DNA from: an uncultured Pelagibacteraceae bacterium
GTDB lineage: Bacteria; Pseudomonadota; Alphaproteobacteria; Pelagibacterales; Pelagibacteraceae
Reading direction: 5' to 3'
Assembly: GCA_902537665.1 (NCBI GenBank)
Contig: CACBCE010000008.1
Span: 1-61,856 of the forward strand
Length of the DNA: 61,856 nt
Shown here: positions 48,477 through 57,788 of the stretch, one piece after another
Numbering within the stretch: position 1 is the stretch's first letter
How the letters are laid out: every line of letters starts with the position of its first letter
Position numbers and translations under genes: made by a program
The notes under the pieces: model-generated
Seen by the model: only the letters and a program-made list of their open reading frames with translations
What the model was told of the DNA's origin: nothing
Database searches by the model: none

Positions 48477-49667
48477 ATGGCATCATTAAAAGGTATTCGA
48501 GTGTTAGAGATGGCTCAAATAATGGCTGGTCCTACCTGTGGATTACTATTGGCAGATCTAGGGGCTGAAGTTATTAAAATAGAAAAAACTCCAGGAGGTG
48601 ATGATACTAGAAATTTCCTTCCTCCCGATGTCAATGGAGTATCAGCAGCTTACTTAATGATGAATAGAAATAAAAAAGGTATTGCTTTAAATTTGAAAGA
48701 CAAAAAGGGAATCGAAATTTTTAAGACAATGATAAAAAACTCCGATGTAGTTTTAGAAAACTTTAGAAAAGGAACATTAGAAAAACTGGGTATAGGTTAT
48801 GATACGATGTCAAAAATTAATCCTAAAATTATTTTATGTGAAATTTCTGGTTATGGAAGAACAGGTCCTTATGCAAATAAAGGTGGATTTGATTTAGTAG
48901 CACAAGGTATGAGCGGTTTAATGAGTATAACTGGTGAAGATAAGAATAAACCACCAATGAAAGTAGGAGCGCCACTTACAGACATCACTGCAGGATTGCT
49001 TGCTGCAAGTGGTATCTTAGCAGCTTTAATTCATAGAGATAAAACTGGCGAAGGTCAAAAAGTTGATACATCTTTGTATGAAGCAGGAATAGTTCATACT
49101 TACTGGCAATCAGCAATTGCTGGTGCAACTGGTGTATCTCCAGGTCCTCTTGGATCAGCTCATCCTTTGACTGCACCTTATCAAGCTTTTAAAACAAAAG
49201 ATAAATGGATTACTATTGGTGCATCAAATCAGAATACATGGCTTATGTTATTAAAGGCAATCAATCGTCAAGATCTTAATGAGGATGAAAAATTTTCAAC
49301 TAATTCAAGTAGAAAAGAAAATTTAAATGAACTGGTAGAAATACTTAATAATGAATTTATCAAAAAACCTTCTCAAGAATGGTTAAAAATATTTGATGAA
49401 AATGGTTTACCATGTGGTCCTATAAATTCGATAATCGATATGTTTAAAGACCCCCAAACTATTGAAAGAGAGATGATTATTGAGGTAAATAATAAAAAAG
49501 CTGGTCCAAGCAAAGCTGTAGGAATGCCAATCAAATTTTCAAAAAGCAAAACCGAAAAATCCAAAGGTGCACCAGATTTAGGTGAGCACACAAGAGAAAT
49601 AATGCATGATCTTGGTTATAAAGATGAAGAAATAGATGACTTTTATAGCAAAAAAATAATTCTTTAA
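48477..49667 (+). CDS. CaiB/BaiF family CoA-transferase
   Basis: A 396-residue type III CoA-transferase. The N-terminal region ALNLKDKKGIEIFKTM and the AGPTCGLLLADLGAEVIKIE segment match the family; the catalytic aspartate is in QKVDTSLYEAG. GFDLVAQGMSGLMSITG is the typical conserved stretch. Members move CoA between carboxylic acids (formyl-CoA, succinyl-CoA, carnitine, mesaconyl-CoA groups). Together with the crotonase and TRAP genes it should activate the imported acid as a thioester. Substrate unknown. Confidence 0.9.
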   Translation: MASLKGIRVLEMAQIMAGPTCGLLLADLGAEVIKIEKTPGGDDTRNFLPPDVNGVSAAYLMMNRNKKGIALNLKDKKGIEIFKTMIKNSDVVLENFRKGTLEKLGIGYDTMSKINPKIILCEISGYGRTGPYANKGGFDLVAQGMSGLMSITGEDKNKPPMKVGAPLTDITAGLLAASGILAALIHRDKTGEGQKVDTSLYEAGIVHTYWQSAIAGATGVSPGPLGSAHPLTAPYQAFKTKDKWITIGASNQNTWLMLLKAINRQDLNEDEKFSTNSSRKENLNELVEILNNEFIKKPSQEWLKIFDENGLPCGPINSIIDMFKDPQTIEREMIIEVNNKKAGPSKAVGMPIKFSKSKTEKSKGAPDLGEHTREIMHDLGYKDEEIDDFYSKKIIL

Positions 49668-49697
49668 TTTACAGTTTCGAAAATCTTAAATAGTAAT

Positions 49698-52568
49698 TCA
49701 GAAACATGTTTCCCTTTTTTTTTCGGATAAATCAGATATTTGGTGTCTACAGCTCGTACCATTTGCAACTATAAAATCATTTTCGTCACTACTATTAATT
49801 GCAGGTATTAAAGATAGATTAGCCATCTTTTTTGAAGTTTCATAAGTTTTACTATCATAGCCAAAAGAACCTGCCATCCCACAACAACTAGAGTCTATCA
49901 TCTTATTATTTATATTTAGCTCAGATAAAAGATCTTTAAGTCCTTTCATTCTATCTTGAGACTTTTGATGACAATGTCCATGAATTAAAACATTTTGACT
50001 AAAACTATTCGATTTAACATTCTTATCTTTTTTAATTTGTTCTAAAATAAACTCCTCTAACAAATAAAATCTATTTTTTATTTTATCTCTATTTTTTATG
50101 CCTTTAAGAGATTGATATTCGTCATTAAAAGTAAGCAAACAGGAAGGTTCAATACCTACTATTGGTAATTCAAAGTAGTTATTTTTTATAATATAATCAT
50201 TAAATCTATTCAATTCCTCAGCAGCCTTATCTAGTTGACCATATGAAATATAAGTTCTTCCACAACAAAGTGGTCTATCAAGTTTATCACTACCAAAACT
50301 TGGGATTACTGCTTGATAACCAAATTTATTTAATACTTTAATTGTATAGACCAAATTTTCATTCTCAAAATTGATATTAAATGTATCTGCAAATAAAATT
50401 ACTTTATTTTCTGAAATTTCTTGATTGTTATATATGTCTTTTAAAGCCTTTTGATTTTGAACTTCAGGCAGGCTTCTTTCAGTTGCAAAACCAAATTTTT
50501 TAATAATGTTTGAAATAACTGGAAAATTTTTAATCTTATTAATTATTGGATTAATGATTTTATATAACCAAATTAGCTTAGGCATATCAGAGATAATTTT
50601 ATCTTTAATTCTCATACTAAATTTTTTGTAATAATGAGAGAGAAATTCACTTTTCATCTTAGCCATATCCACAGACATTGGACATTCTCTTTGACAAGCT
50701 TTACAGCTCACACAAAGTTCCATTGTTTCATACATTTCTTTAGATGCAAAAGACCCCTCTGGTAATTGATTAGAAAGTGCGAGTCTTAATGTATTTGCTC
50801 TTCCTCTAACTAAATCTTTTTCTTCTTTCGTTACCCTGTATGAAGGACACATCACTCCTGAATCTAATTTTCTGCATGCGCCGTTGTTATTACACATTTC
50901 AATAGCATCTGAAAATTGACCCCAATTAGACCAATCATAATGAGTACTTATATTCTCTGTTTGATAATCTGATTTATATCTCATCAACGATCTATCATTT
51001 GATTTAAAAGGTCTTACAATTTTACCTGGATTTAATAAATTTTTATTATCGAATGTATCTTTAATTTCTTCGAACGCATTTGTGATATCTTTTCCAAACA
51101 TCATTTCGTGGAATTCTGACCTAACTATTCCATCTCCGTGTTCACCAGAGTGAGAACCTTTATAATTCTTAACCATTTCAAAAGCTTCCTCAGATATAGA
51201 TCTCATGTTTTTAATATCTTGGTCAGATTTCATATTCAAAACTGGTCTTACGTGAAGGGTTCCAACCGATGCATGAGCATAAAACATTCCACTTGTATTA
51301 TATTTTTTAAATATTTCATTTAATCTCGATGTGTATTCTGCTAAATGATCTAAAGAAACTGCGCAATCCTCAATAAATGCCACTGGTTTTTTATCTCCCT
51401 TCATTGACATTAAAATATTTAATCCAGCTTTTCTAATTTCAAAAACTTCTTTTTGCTCTAATAAGTTTGTAAAAAAGGAGAATTGATTTTTTTTATTTTG
51501 ATTAAGAACTAAATATTCAAGGTCTTTTATCTTTTTCTCATAAACATTTTGCTCTGTATCTATAAATTCAACCATTAAAACAGCCTCTGGATTACCTTTT
51601 ATATATTTCTTTATACCACCCGCATACATTGGTATCTCTTTAGCTAGATTTAATAAATTCTGATCCATTAATTCAACGCAAGTTGGTTTTAATTTTACAA
51701 TTTCTTTTGTTAATTCCATGGCTTGATGAAAGTTATCAAAGTAACAAACACCTAAAATTTTATTTTTAGGAATCTCAGATAATTTTAATTTTATTCTATT
51801 AAAAAGTGACAAAGTTCCTTCAGAACCAACTAATAAATTTGATGAATTAAATCCATTTGGATCAATCAAATCGATATTATAACCACCAACTCTTCTTTGA
51901 GTGGTTGGCCAATTTTCATCAATATCTTTACTTACTTTTTGTCTTAAATTTAAAAATTTATCAATTATTTTATAAAAACGATCTTGGTTATTAGTCGTTG
52001 TTAGATAGTTTTTATTAATTTGATCAAAAGTATGTATTGAACCATCATCTAAAATTGCTTCAATAGCTAGTACGTTGTGAACCATATTTCCGTAATATAA
52101 AGATCTTGATCCACATGAATTATTTGCTGACATCCCTCCAATAGTTGCTCTACTACTTGTAGACACATCTACAGGAAACCATAAACCATATGGCCTTAAA
52201 AATGAATTTAAATGATCTAATACAACACCAGGCTGAACCCATACATATTTTTCCTCTACGTTAAGCTCTAATATTTTATTTTGGTGTTTTGAGTAATCAA
52301 GAACTACACTTTCACCTACAGTTTGACCACATTGAGAACTACCACCCCCTCTAGCTAGCAGAGGAATAGAATTTCTTTGTGAATAATCCATTATATTTAA
52401 AACATCGTTCGTATCTTTTGGCAGGACTACTCCAAGAGGTTTTATTTGGTAAACTGATGCATCGGTGCTATATCGACCACGAGAAAATTCATCAAATAAA
52501 GTTTTTCCGTCAACTCTACTACTTATTTCTTTTTCAATTTTTTTTATTTGATTTGAATTAAACCGCAT
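49698..52568 (-). CDS. FAD-linked oxidase with Fe-S and cysteine-rich domains (YdiJ/D-2-hydroxyglutarate dehydrogenase-like)
   Basis: A 956-residue three-part enzyme. The first 550 residues form a FAD_binding_4/FAD-oxidase C unit: VVLPKDTNDVLNIMDYS, LLARGGGSSQCGQTVGESVV and HASVGTLHVRP. A [4Fe-4S] motif CVSCKACQRECP comes next, and the C-terminal part has two CCG-type motifs (CCGRTYI, SCCGMAGSFGY) as in glycolate oxidase GlcF and heterodisulfide reductase B. Such fusions oxidise D-2-hydroxy acids such as D-lactate or D-2-hydroxyglutarate. The electron acceptor is probably quinone or cytochrome. It is the first - strand gene after the CoA-transferase, converging with it. Confidence 0.85.
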   Translation of the reverse strand: MRFNSNQIKKIEKEISSRVDGKTLFDEFSRGRYSTDASVYQIKPLGVVLPKDTNDVLNIMDYSQRNSIPLLARGGGSSQCGQTVGESVVLDYSKHQNKILELNVEEKYVWVQPGVVLDHLNSFLRPYGLWFPVDVSTSSRATIGGMSANNSCGSRSLYYGNMVHNVLAIEAILDDGSIHTFDQINKNYLTTTNNQDRFYKIIDKFLNLRQKVSKDIDENWPTTQRRVGGYNIDLIDPNGFNSSNLLVGSEGTLSLFNRIKLKLSEIPKNKILGVCYFDNFHQAMELTKEIVKLKPTCVELMDQNLLNLAKEIPMYAGGIKKYIKGNPEAVLMVEFIDTEQNVYEKKIKDLEYLVLNQNKKNQFSFFTNLLEQKEVFEIRKAGLNILMSMKGDKKPVAFIEDCAVSLDHLAEYTSRLNEIFKKYNTSGMFYAHASVGTLHVRPVLNMKSDQDIKNMRSISEEAFEMVKNYKGSHSGEHGDGIVRSEFHEMMFGKDITNAFEEIKDTFDNKNLLNPGKIVRPFKSNDRSLMRYKSDYQTENISTHYDWSNWGQFSDAIEMCNNNGACRKLDSGVMCPSYRVTKEEKDLVRGRANTLRLALSNQLPEGSFASKEMYETMELCVSCKACQRECPMSVDMAKMKSEFLSHYYKKFSMRIKDKIISDMPKLIWLYKIINPIINKIKNFPVISNIIKKFGFATERSLPEVQNQKALKDIYNNQEISENKVILFADTFNINFENENLVYTIKVLNKFGYQAVIPSFGSDKLDRPLCCGRTYISYGQLDKAAEELNRFNDYIIKNNYFELPIVGIEPSCLLTFNDEYQSLKGIKNRDKIKNRFYLLEEFILEQIKKDKNVKSNSFSQNVLIHGHCHQKSQDRMKGLKDLLSELNINNKMIDSSCCGMAGSFGYDSKTYETSKKMANLSLIPAINSSDENDFIVANGTSCRHQISDLSEKKRETCF

Positions 52569-52585
52569 AAAACTTAATTAAAGGT

Positions 52586-53740
52586 TTATTTATTTTTGTA
52601 AACTAGTTTACCAAACTTTTTTAACGCGGTTTCAGAAATTTCTAATCCTAAACCAGGTTTTTCATTTAAATATATCCATCCATTACTCATTTTATGGGAA
52701 TTTTCAAATAACTCTGCTTGAAGTGGATCTCTTTCATCATCAAATGACTCTACAATTCTTCCGGATGGAGAAGCAGCAACTAAAGGAGCATGAATATAAC
52801 AATCATGATGTGGAGCAATGTCTAAATGATTTAATTCACACAAAGCAGATAATTTTTTCCCATTAGTAAAACCACCAAACATAGTACAATCAAATTGCAA
52901 TATTTGTATTGCATCTTCCTCAATCATTGATCTACATCCAAAAATAGTTATTTCGCTTTCTCCACCTGATAAGGGAATTTGAGTTTTTTTTGATAGCACT
53001 TTTAAACTCCTTCTATCATCTTCCCATCTAACTGGTTCTTCAATCCAAGTAGGATTAAATCTCTCAAATTCTTTAACACCTTCAATTGCAGTTTTTAAAT
53101 CCCATCCTCTGTTAACATCAATCATTAGATCTTTATCGTCACCAATTTCTTGTCGAATTATTTCTAATCTTTTGGCATCTTCTTTTATACTTAATCCACC
53201 TACTTTAACTTTAAAGCTTTGATGGCCAATTTTAATTAATTTTTGTAATTCCGCTCTTAGTTCTTTTTCATTTTTACCATCCCTGTAATAAGCACATGTT
53301 ACATAAACAGGAATTTTATTTCTGTATCCTCCAAACAACTTGTATAATGGAACTTTTGAGGCTTTACCTATCAGATCCCAACAAGCAATATCTAAAGCTG
53401 CAGAAATTCTGATTAACGCTTCTCTGCTCCAACCTTTTTCATTGCTTTGACGTGTATCAGTTAATTTAAAAATTTTTTCATATAATTTTTCTGGACAAAA
53501 AGGATCTTCTCCAACTATTAAATCTTGTAATCCATTCAAGAAAGGTTTGACAATTGGTTTGATATCTGTGTAACTTGTTGCAAGACCAAAACCAGAATTA
53601 CCATCTTTAGTTTTAATCTTAATTAATAATTCATTTGCTGTTGGAACTATAAAATGACTTACCCAGTGAGGACTTACTTCATCAGGGTTATTTAAAACAT
53701 ATACTTCTAAAGTTTCGATCAATTTACTACTATTTGTCAT
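52586..53740 (-). CDS. Mandelate racemase / muconate lactonizing enzyme family dehydratase
   Basis: A 384-residue enolase-superfamily enzyme of the mandelate-racemase subgroup. The K-x-K motif is in SFKVKVGGLS, the metal ligands follow in MIDVNRGW, WIEEPVRW and SGGESEI, the Asp of the His/Asp dyad lies near QFDCTMFGG, and the general base His is in IAPHHDCYIHAPL. Such enzymes dehydrate acid sugars or racemise mandelate-like acids. The capping-domain specificity loops do not let me name the substrate. With the FAD enzyme it forms a two-gene - strand unit (17 bp gap); the aminotransferase is divergent 45 bp away. Confidence 0.85.
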   Translation of the reverse strand: MTNSSKLIETLEVYVLNNPDEVSPHWVSHFIVPTANELLIKIKTKDGNSGFGLATSYTDIKPIVKPFLNGLQDLIVGEDPFCPEKLYEKIFKLTDTRQSNEKGWSREALIRISAALDIACWDLIGKASKVPLYKLFGGYRNKIPVYVTCAYYRDGKNEKELRAELQKLIKIGHQSFKVKVGGLSIKEDAKRLEIIRQEIGDDKDLMIDVNRGWDLKTAIEGVKEFERFNPTWIEEPVRWEDDRRSLKVLSKKTQIPLSGGESEITIFGCRSMIEEDAIQILQFDCTMFGGFTNGKKLSALCELNHLDIAPHHDCYIHAPLVAASPSGRIVESFDDERDPLQAELFENSHKMSNGWIYLNEKPGLGLEISETALKKFGKLVYKNK

Positions 53741-53785
53741 ACATTATAAGTTTGATTATATAATTTCTTTAGCATATACAGCAGA

Positions 53786-54958
53786 ATGGCAATTTCAAAC
53801 AATATCAGACCAGGTCGACATTTCTTGCAAATACCAGGTCCAACTAATGTTCCTGACAGAGTTTTAAGAGCAATGGATTATCCAACTATAGACCATAGAG
53901 GTCCAGACTTTGCAGAACTTGGACTAAGAGTTTTAGATAGAATAAAATTAATTTTTAAAACTTCAGAGCCTGTAATAATATTTCCTGCATCAGGTACTGG
54001 AGCTTGGGAAGCAGCAATAGTAAATACCTTAAGTGCTGGTGATAAAATTTTAATGTTCGAAACAGGACATTTTTCAACTCTCTGGTATGATATCGCAGAA
54101 AAATTCAAATTAGAAATTGACTTTGTAAAAGGTGACTGGAGAACAGGTGTTGACCCAAACATTGTTGAACAAAAATTAAAGGAAGATAAAGAAAAAAAAA
54201 TTAAAGCAGTCTGTGCAGTTCATAATGAAACATCTACAGGAGTTACAAGTAGAATTGGAAAAATAAGAAAAGCGATGGATAATGTAGAACATCCAGCATT
54301 ATTATTTGTTGATACAATTTCCTCACTTGGTTCAATAGATTATAGACACGAAGAATGGAAAGTTGATGTAACTGTTGGTGGCTCTCAAAAAGGATTATTA
54401 TTACCTCCAGGACTTTCTTTCAATGCAATAAGCTCAAAAGCACTTAAAGCCTATGAAAGTTCTGATTTACCAAAATCATATTGGGATTGGAAACCAATGT
54501 TAGAAAATAATAAAAAAGGTTATTTCCCTTATACACCTGCAACAAATTTATTATATGGATTAGATGAAGCGATTAATATGTTGACTGAAGAGGGTTTAGA
54601 GAATGTTTTTACAAGACATAAAAGATTTGCAGAAGCTACCAGAGTTGCAGTTAAAGCTTGGGGCCTAGAGATACTTTGTAAAAATCCAGAGGAATACTCC
54701 GATTCTTTAACAGCCGTAATGGTTCCAGACGGACATGATGCAGATTCTTTAAGAAAAATAATTTTAGATCATTATAACATGTCTCTAGGTACAGGTTTAG
54801 CAAAAGTCGCTGGGAAAATTTTTAGGATCGGACATTTGGGAGATTTTAACGAATTAATGTTAGCTGGAACTTTAGCAGGTGTAGAAATGGGATTAATGAA
54901 GTCAAAGATACCATACAAAAAAGGTGGAATACTTAAAGCACTTGATTATCTTTGTTAA
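53786..54958 (+). CDS. sgaA: Serine-glyoxylate type aminotransferase (class V)
   Basis: A 390-residue PLP enzyme of the alanine/serine-glyoxylate class V group. It opens FLQIPGPTNVPDRVLRAMDY, has the GTGAWEAAIVNT cofactor-binding segment, the Asp in LFVDTISSLGS and the Schiff-base Lys in GGSQKGLLLPPG. It turns glyoxylate and serine (or alanine) into glycine and hydroxypyruvate (or pyruvate). The ATG lies 45 bp from the divergent dehydratase gene start, a spacing that suggests shared regulation. Alanine-glyoxylate specificity cannot be excluded. Confidence 0.85.
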   Translation: MAISNNIRPGRHFLQIPGPTNVPDRVLRAMDYPTIDHRGPDFAELGLRVLDRIKLIFKTSEPVIIFPASGTGAWEAAIVNTLSAGDKILMFETGHFSTLWYDIAEKFKLEIDFVKGDWRTGVDPNIVEQKLKEDKEKKIKAVCAVHNETSTGVTSRIGKIRKAMDNVEHPALLFVDTISSLGSIDYRHEEWKVDVTVGGSQKGLLLPPGLSFNAISSKALKAYESSDLPKSYWDWKPMLENNKKGYFPYTPATNLLYGLDEAINMLTEEGLENVFTRHKRFAEATRVAVKAWGLEILCKNPEEYSDSLTAVMVPDGHDADSLRKIILDHYNMSLGTGLAKVAGKIFRIGHLGDFNELMLAGTLAGVEMGLMKSKIPYKKGGILKALDYLC

Positions 54959-55079
54959 AGTAAGAAAAGCTTTTGAGTCAAATTATTATTGGCGAGGTAT
55001 TTTTTAATAAATAACAATTCAAGTTTAATCTTTTTACTTTAAGTTTCTAAAAGTAGGTATATAAAATTCACAAGTTTAT

Positions 55080-55913
55080 ATGTTTTTTAAAAAAATCTTG
55101 TTAGTAATCTACAAGTTCATATCAAAACTTTATGTATTAATTTTTGGTCATAAAAAATTACAATTTATCAATAATGCACTTCTATCATTAGCATTGGATG
55201 CAAAAGGATTTAAGAATTATGGCGATTTTAACAGAACAGGTGAAAAAAAGTTCATAAGATTAATTAAGGATGAAATAAATTTAAGTCTTGATATTGGAGC
55301 TAATGTTGGAAATTATACAAAATTAATTCTTCAAGAAACTACTTCAAAAGTTATTTCTTTTGAGCCATTACCTGATGCATATAGAGAATTAGAAGTTTTA
55401 AAAAAAGAATTTAAAGAAAGATTAGAAATTTTTAACATCGCAATTAGTAACCAAAATAAAAAACAAGACTTGTATTTTGGTAATAAAAAATCTGAAAAAG
55501 CATCTTTAATGGAAAATTTAGAAAAATTGTCATTTGTAGGGGAGACAAACATTAATAAAATCTCAGTAGAAGTTAAAAAATTAGATGATTTAAAAGATGT
55601 ACTAAAAAATGAAGTTATTGACTTTATAAAAATAGATACAGAAGGTTATGAATTTGAAGTTCTAGATGGAGCAAAAAATTTATTTAAAGAACAACAACCT
55701 AAATTTATACAAATTGAATTTAATTGGCACCAATTATTAAAAGGACAAACTTTATACAAGCTTTCAAGCATGATTGATTTTTCTGATATTTTTAGAATTC
55801 TTCCAAATGGAAATGGCTTGATTCAAATTGATCCATCTAGACCAGAAAATAATATTTATCATTTGTCCAATTATGTTTTCATTAGAAAAGATATATCTAA
55901 AAATTATAAATGA
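55080..55913 (+). CDS. FkbM family methyltransferase
   Basis: A 277-residue SAM-dependent methyltransferase. The SAM-binding motif I is LDIGANVGNYTKLI, followed by VISFEPLPDAY, and DFIKIDTEGYEFEVLDGA holds the acidic motif of the FkbM group. A short hydrophobic N-terminus may anchor it to the membrane (FKKILLVIYKFISKLYVLIF). FkbM enzymes methylate sugar hydroxyls in polysaccharides or in natural products. It is paired with the glycosyltransferase next to it by an ATGA overlap. Confidence 0.87.
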   Translation: MFFKKILLVIYKFISKLYVLIFGHKKLQFINNALLSLALDAKGFKNYGDFNRTGEKKFIRLIKDEINLSLDIGANVGNYTKLILQETTSKVISFEPLPDAYRELEVLKKEFKERLEIFNIAISNQNKKQDLYFGNKKSEKASLMENLEKLSFVGETNINKISVEVKKLDDLKDVLKNEVIDFIKIDTEGYEFEVLDGAKNLFKEQQPKFIQIEFNWHQLLKGQTLYKLSSMIDFSDIFRILPNGNGLIQIDPSRPENNIYHLSNYVFIRKDISKNYK

Positions 55914-57022
55914 AAAAAATTAAGAATATAATTGTTTTGTATCCATCTTTTGAAAGAGGTGGAGCAACAGCAAACTTAATTAATTTTGTAAATGCTTGTG
56001 ATAAAAAAAAGATTAAAATTTATCTAATTACAAATATTACCAGAAAAGACCAAAAAAAACTTTTTAATAATAGTATTAAAATAATTAAAATTGATGATAG
56101 ATCAAACACAAATTCTTTTAGAAGGTTTTACACCTCTATTTTTTCATCATTAAAATTAATCAAACTACTTAAAAGTATTGAGACTAAAAATTCTTTAGTA
56201 TTTTCATTTCAGAGTCATATATTACCAATATTAATAACTAAGTTATTTGGACGTAAAATAATTTTTAGAAATTCAGAAGATATTATTGGTGCTACAAAAT
56301 ATGCCGAAAATAAATTAACCGCTTATTTAATCTTTTTTTTAAAATTATTATTTTATAATTTTTCAGATGGTATAATAACAAATTCTACAAAATCCAAAGA
56401 GTCTTTAGATAAAATAATTATGAAAAAAAAAACAAAATTGATTTTTAATCCCTATTTGAAAAAGATTGATAAAAATAAAAAAATCAAAAAAAGAAAATAT
56501 ATTTTATCTGTTGGTCGACTTTGCAAACAAAAAAACCAAAAAATTATAATTAAAGCCTTTTCTATTTTTACACAAAAGTATCCAAATTATAAATTGATCT
56601 TAATTGGCCATGGTCCTGATAAAAAAATATTAATAAATTTTTGTAAAAAACTAAATATTAAAAGAAATATCATATTTAAAGGTTGGATAAAAAATCCAAA
56701 AAATTATTACCTAAATTCTAAAGTTTTGATATTTCCCTCTTTATATGAAGGATTACCTAATACTCTAATTGATGCAATTAATTATAATTTACCCTGTATA
56801 AGTTCTAGATGTAGTGGTGCTGAGGATATTTTAACAAAAAAATTTGGTATTTTCACACCTCATGATGATCCAAAATTTTTAGCCAAAAAAATCGAGTTCG
56901 TAATCAAGAATTATAGAAATGTAAATTTGAATGTTTTAAGAATAAAAAAAAAATTAAATCGATTTTTAATTCAATCTCAAACATCTAAATATCTTAGTTA
57001 TTGTGAAGATGTGTTAAAATAA
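55910..57022 (+). CDS. Glycosyltransferase, GT4 family (group 1)
   Basis: A 370-residue protein with the GT-B fold features. The C-terminal half carries SVGRLCKQKNQKIIIKAF, GHGPDKKILINFCKK and FPSLYEGLPNTLIDAINYNL, the E-x7-E-type donor site. The N-terminal glycine-rich loop is FERGGATANLINFVN. The frame is very AT-rich and lysine-rich, more so than neighbours, as is usual for surface-sugar islands of AT-rich genomes. It ends near the tRNA pair. The start overlaps the FkbM gene by 4 bp; the two probably modify a cell-surface glycan. Confidence 0.9.
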   Translation: MKKIKNIIVLYPSFERGGATANLINFVNACDKKKIKIYLITNITRKDQKKLFNNSIKIIKIDDRSNTNSFRRFYTSIFSSLKLIKLLKSIETKNSLVFSFQSHILPILITKLFGRKIIFRNSEDIIGATKYAENKLTAYLIFFLKLLFYNFSDGIITNSTKSKESLDKIIMKKKTKLIFNPYLKKIDKNKKIKKRKYILSVGRLCKQKNQKIIIKAFSIFTQKYPNYKLILIGHGPDKKILINFCKKLNIKRNIIFKGWIKNPKNYYLNSKVLIFPSLYEGLPNTLIDAINYNLPCISSRCSGAEDILTKKFGIFTPHDDPKFLAKKIEFVIKNYRNVNLNVLRIKKKLNRFLIQSQTSKYLSYCEDVLK

Positions 57023-57091
57023 TTTCTATATTATTTTCAAATTTCTTTATCATAAATTATTTTTTTTGCTATTTATAAGAGGTTATTATTC

Positions 57092-57119
57092 TTGACCTTA
57101 TTGTACTAAAAGATATAAA
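57092..57119 (+). promoter_or_regulatory. Predicted promoter of the tRNA-Val/tRNA-Asp operon
   Basis: TTGACC (57092-57097) and TATAAA (57114-57119) are 16 bp apart, ending 18 bp before the tRNA-Val 5' end. A near-consensus pair at this distance is typical of tRNA promoters. No T-rich terminator was seen behind tRNA-Asp, so the transcript may continue into nuoA. Confidence 0.6.
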
Positions 57120-57137
57120 CGATTGGTTTTTGGTCAA

Positions 57138-57213
57138 GGGCGGTTAGCTCAGTTGGTAGAGCATCTCGTTTACACCGAGGGGGTCAAAGGTTCGAGTCCT
57201 TTACTGCCCACCA
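57138..57213 (+). tRNA. tRNA-Val (anticodon UAC)
   Basis: Acceptor GGGCGGT pairs with ACTGCCC, then A and the encoded CCA. The anticodon stem TCTCG/CGAGG closes the loop TTTACAC, giving anticodon UAC. D arm AGCTCAGTTGGTAGAGC and T arm AAAGG-TTCGAGT-CCTTT are standard. Length 76 nt. Confidence 0.97.
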
Positions 57214-57227
57214 AAAGAATCAAAAGT

Positions 57228-57304
57228 GGGGGTGTAGCTCAGTTGGTTAGAGCGATCGCCTGTCACGCGATAGGTCGAGGGTTCGAGTCCCTTCACTCCC
57301 GCCA
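57228..57304 (+). tRNA. tRNA-Asp (anticodon GUC)
   Basis: Acceptor GGGGGTG pairs with CACTCCC (one G-T), then G as discriminator and encoded CCA. The anticodon stem ATCGC/GCGAT closes CTGTCAC, giving anticodon GUC. The D arm AGCTCAGTTGGTTAGAGC and T arm GAGGG-TTCGAGT-CCCTT are clear. Length 77 nt. It lies 14 bp after tRNA-Val. Confidence 0.97.
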
Positions 57305-57321
57305 CTTTACAAGTTTAGACG

Positions 57322-57336
57322 TGATAATCATTATCA
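57322..57336 (+). promoter_or_regulatory. Fur-box-like palindrome upstream of nuoA
   Basis: TGATAATCATTATCA is a perfect 15-bp dyad. Its core GATAATCATTATC equals the last two hexamers of the classic Fur box (GATAAT GATAAT C ATTATC). It lies 75 bp before the nuoA ATG, in the gap between tRNA-Asp and nuoA, and suggests iron control of the iron-rich complex I. A chance palindrome in AT-rich DNA cannot be ruled out. Confidence 0.5.
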
Positions 57337-57410
57337 AAAACCTTGTATATTTTGAATAATGTGACCTAACACCACTTCATCTAACTATAAAAAATGATAT
57401 ATATCCCACC

Positions 57411-57779
57411 ATGACTGCGGAGTTTTTAAAGGATTATTTACCAATTATATTGTTCCTAATTATTGCATTAGGACTTAGTTGTGCGTTTATAGTAATCAAC
57501 TTTATTTTATCACCGAAAAATCCTGATCCAGAGAAATTATCAGCATATGAATGTGGATTTGAGCCATTTCAAGACTCAAGAATGGAATTTGATGTAAGAT
57601 TTTATTTAGTTGCAATTCTTTTTATAATTTTTGATCTTGAGATAGCATTTCTGTTTCCATGGGCAATTTCTCTAGGAAACATTGGAATTTTAGGTTTTAT
57701 GTCAATGATGATTTTTCTATTCATTCTTACTGTTGGATTTATTTATGAATGGAAAAAGGGTGCATTAGACTGGGAATAA
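57411..57779 (+). CDS. nuoA: NADH-quinone oxidoreductase subunit A
   Basis: A 122-residue membrane subunit of complex I with three helices. The loop between helix 1 and 2 reads [40 protein letters not shown]; the ECG and the conserved D-V-R-F-Y-x-x-A segment identify NuoA. Length is normal. It opens the nuo operon after a 106-bp gap from tRNA-Asp that holds a Fur-box-like dyad. Confidence 0.96.
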   Translation: MTAEFLKDYLPIILFLIIALGLSCAFIVINFILSPKNPDPEKLSAYECGFEPFQDSRMEFDVRFYLVAILFIIFDLEIAFLFPWAISLGNIGILGFMSMMIFLFILTVGFIYEWKKGALDWE

Positions 57780-57788
57780 AATTTTTAA

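Noticed and set aside
53878-54162. A 94-codon - frame inside the serine-glyoxylate aminotransferase gene
   Set aside because: Shadow of the conserved + gene; Ser/Pro-rich composition and no context.
57123-57359. A 78-codon + frame covering both tRNA genes
   Set aside because: The translation is simply tRNA-Val and tRNA-Asp read as codons (repeated LVEHLVYT / LVRAIACH style segments); the tRNA folds explain the sequence.
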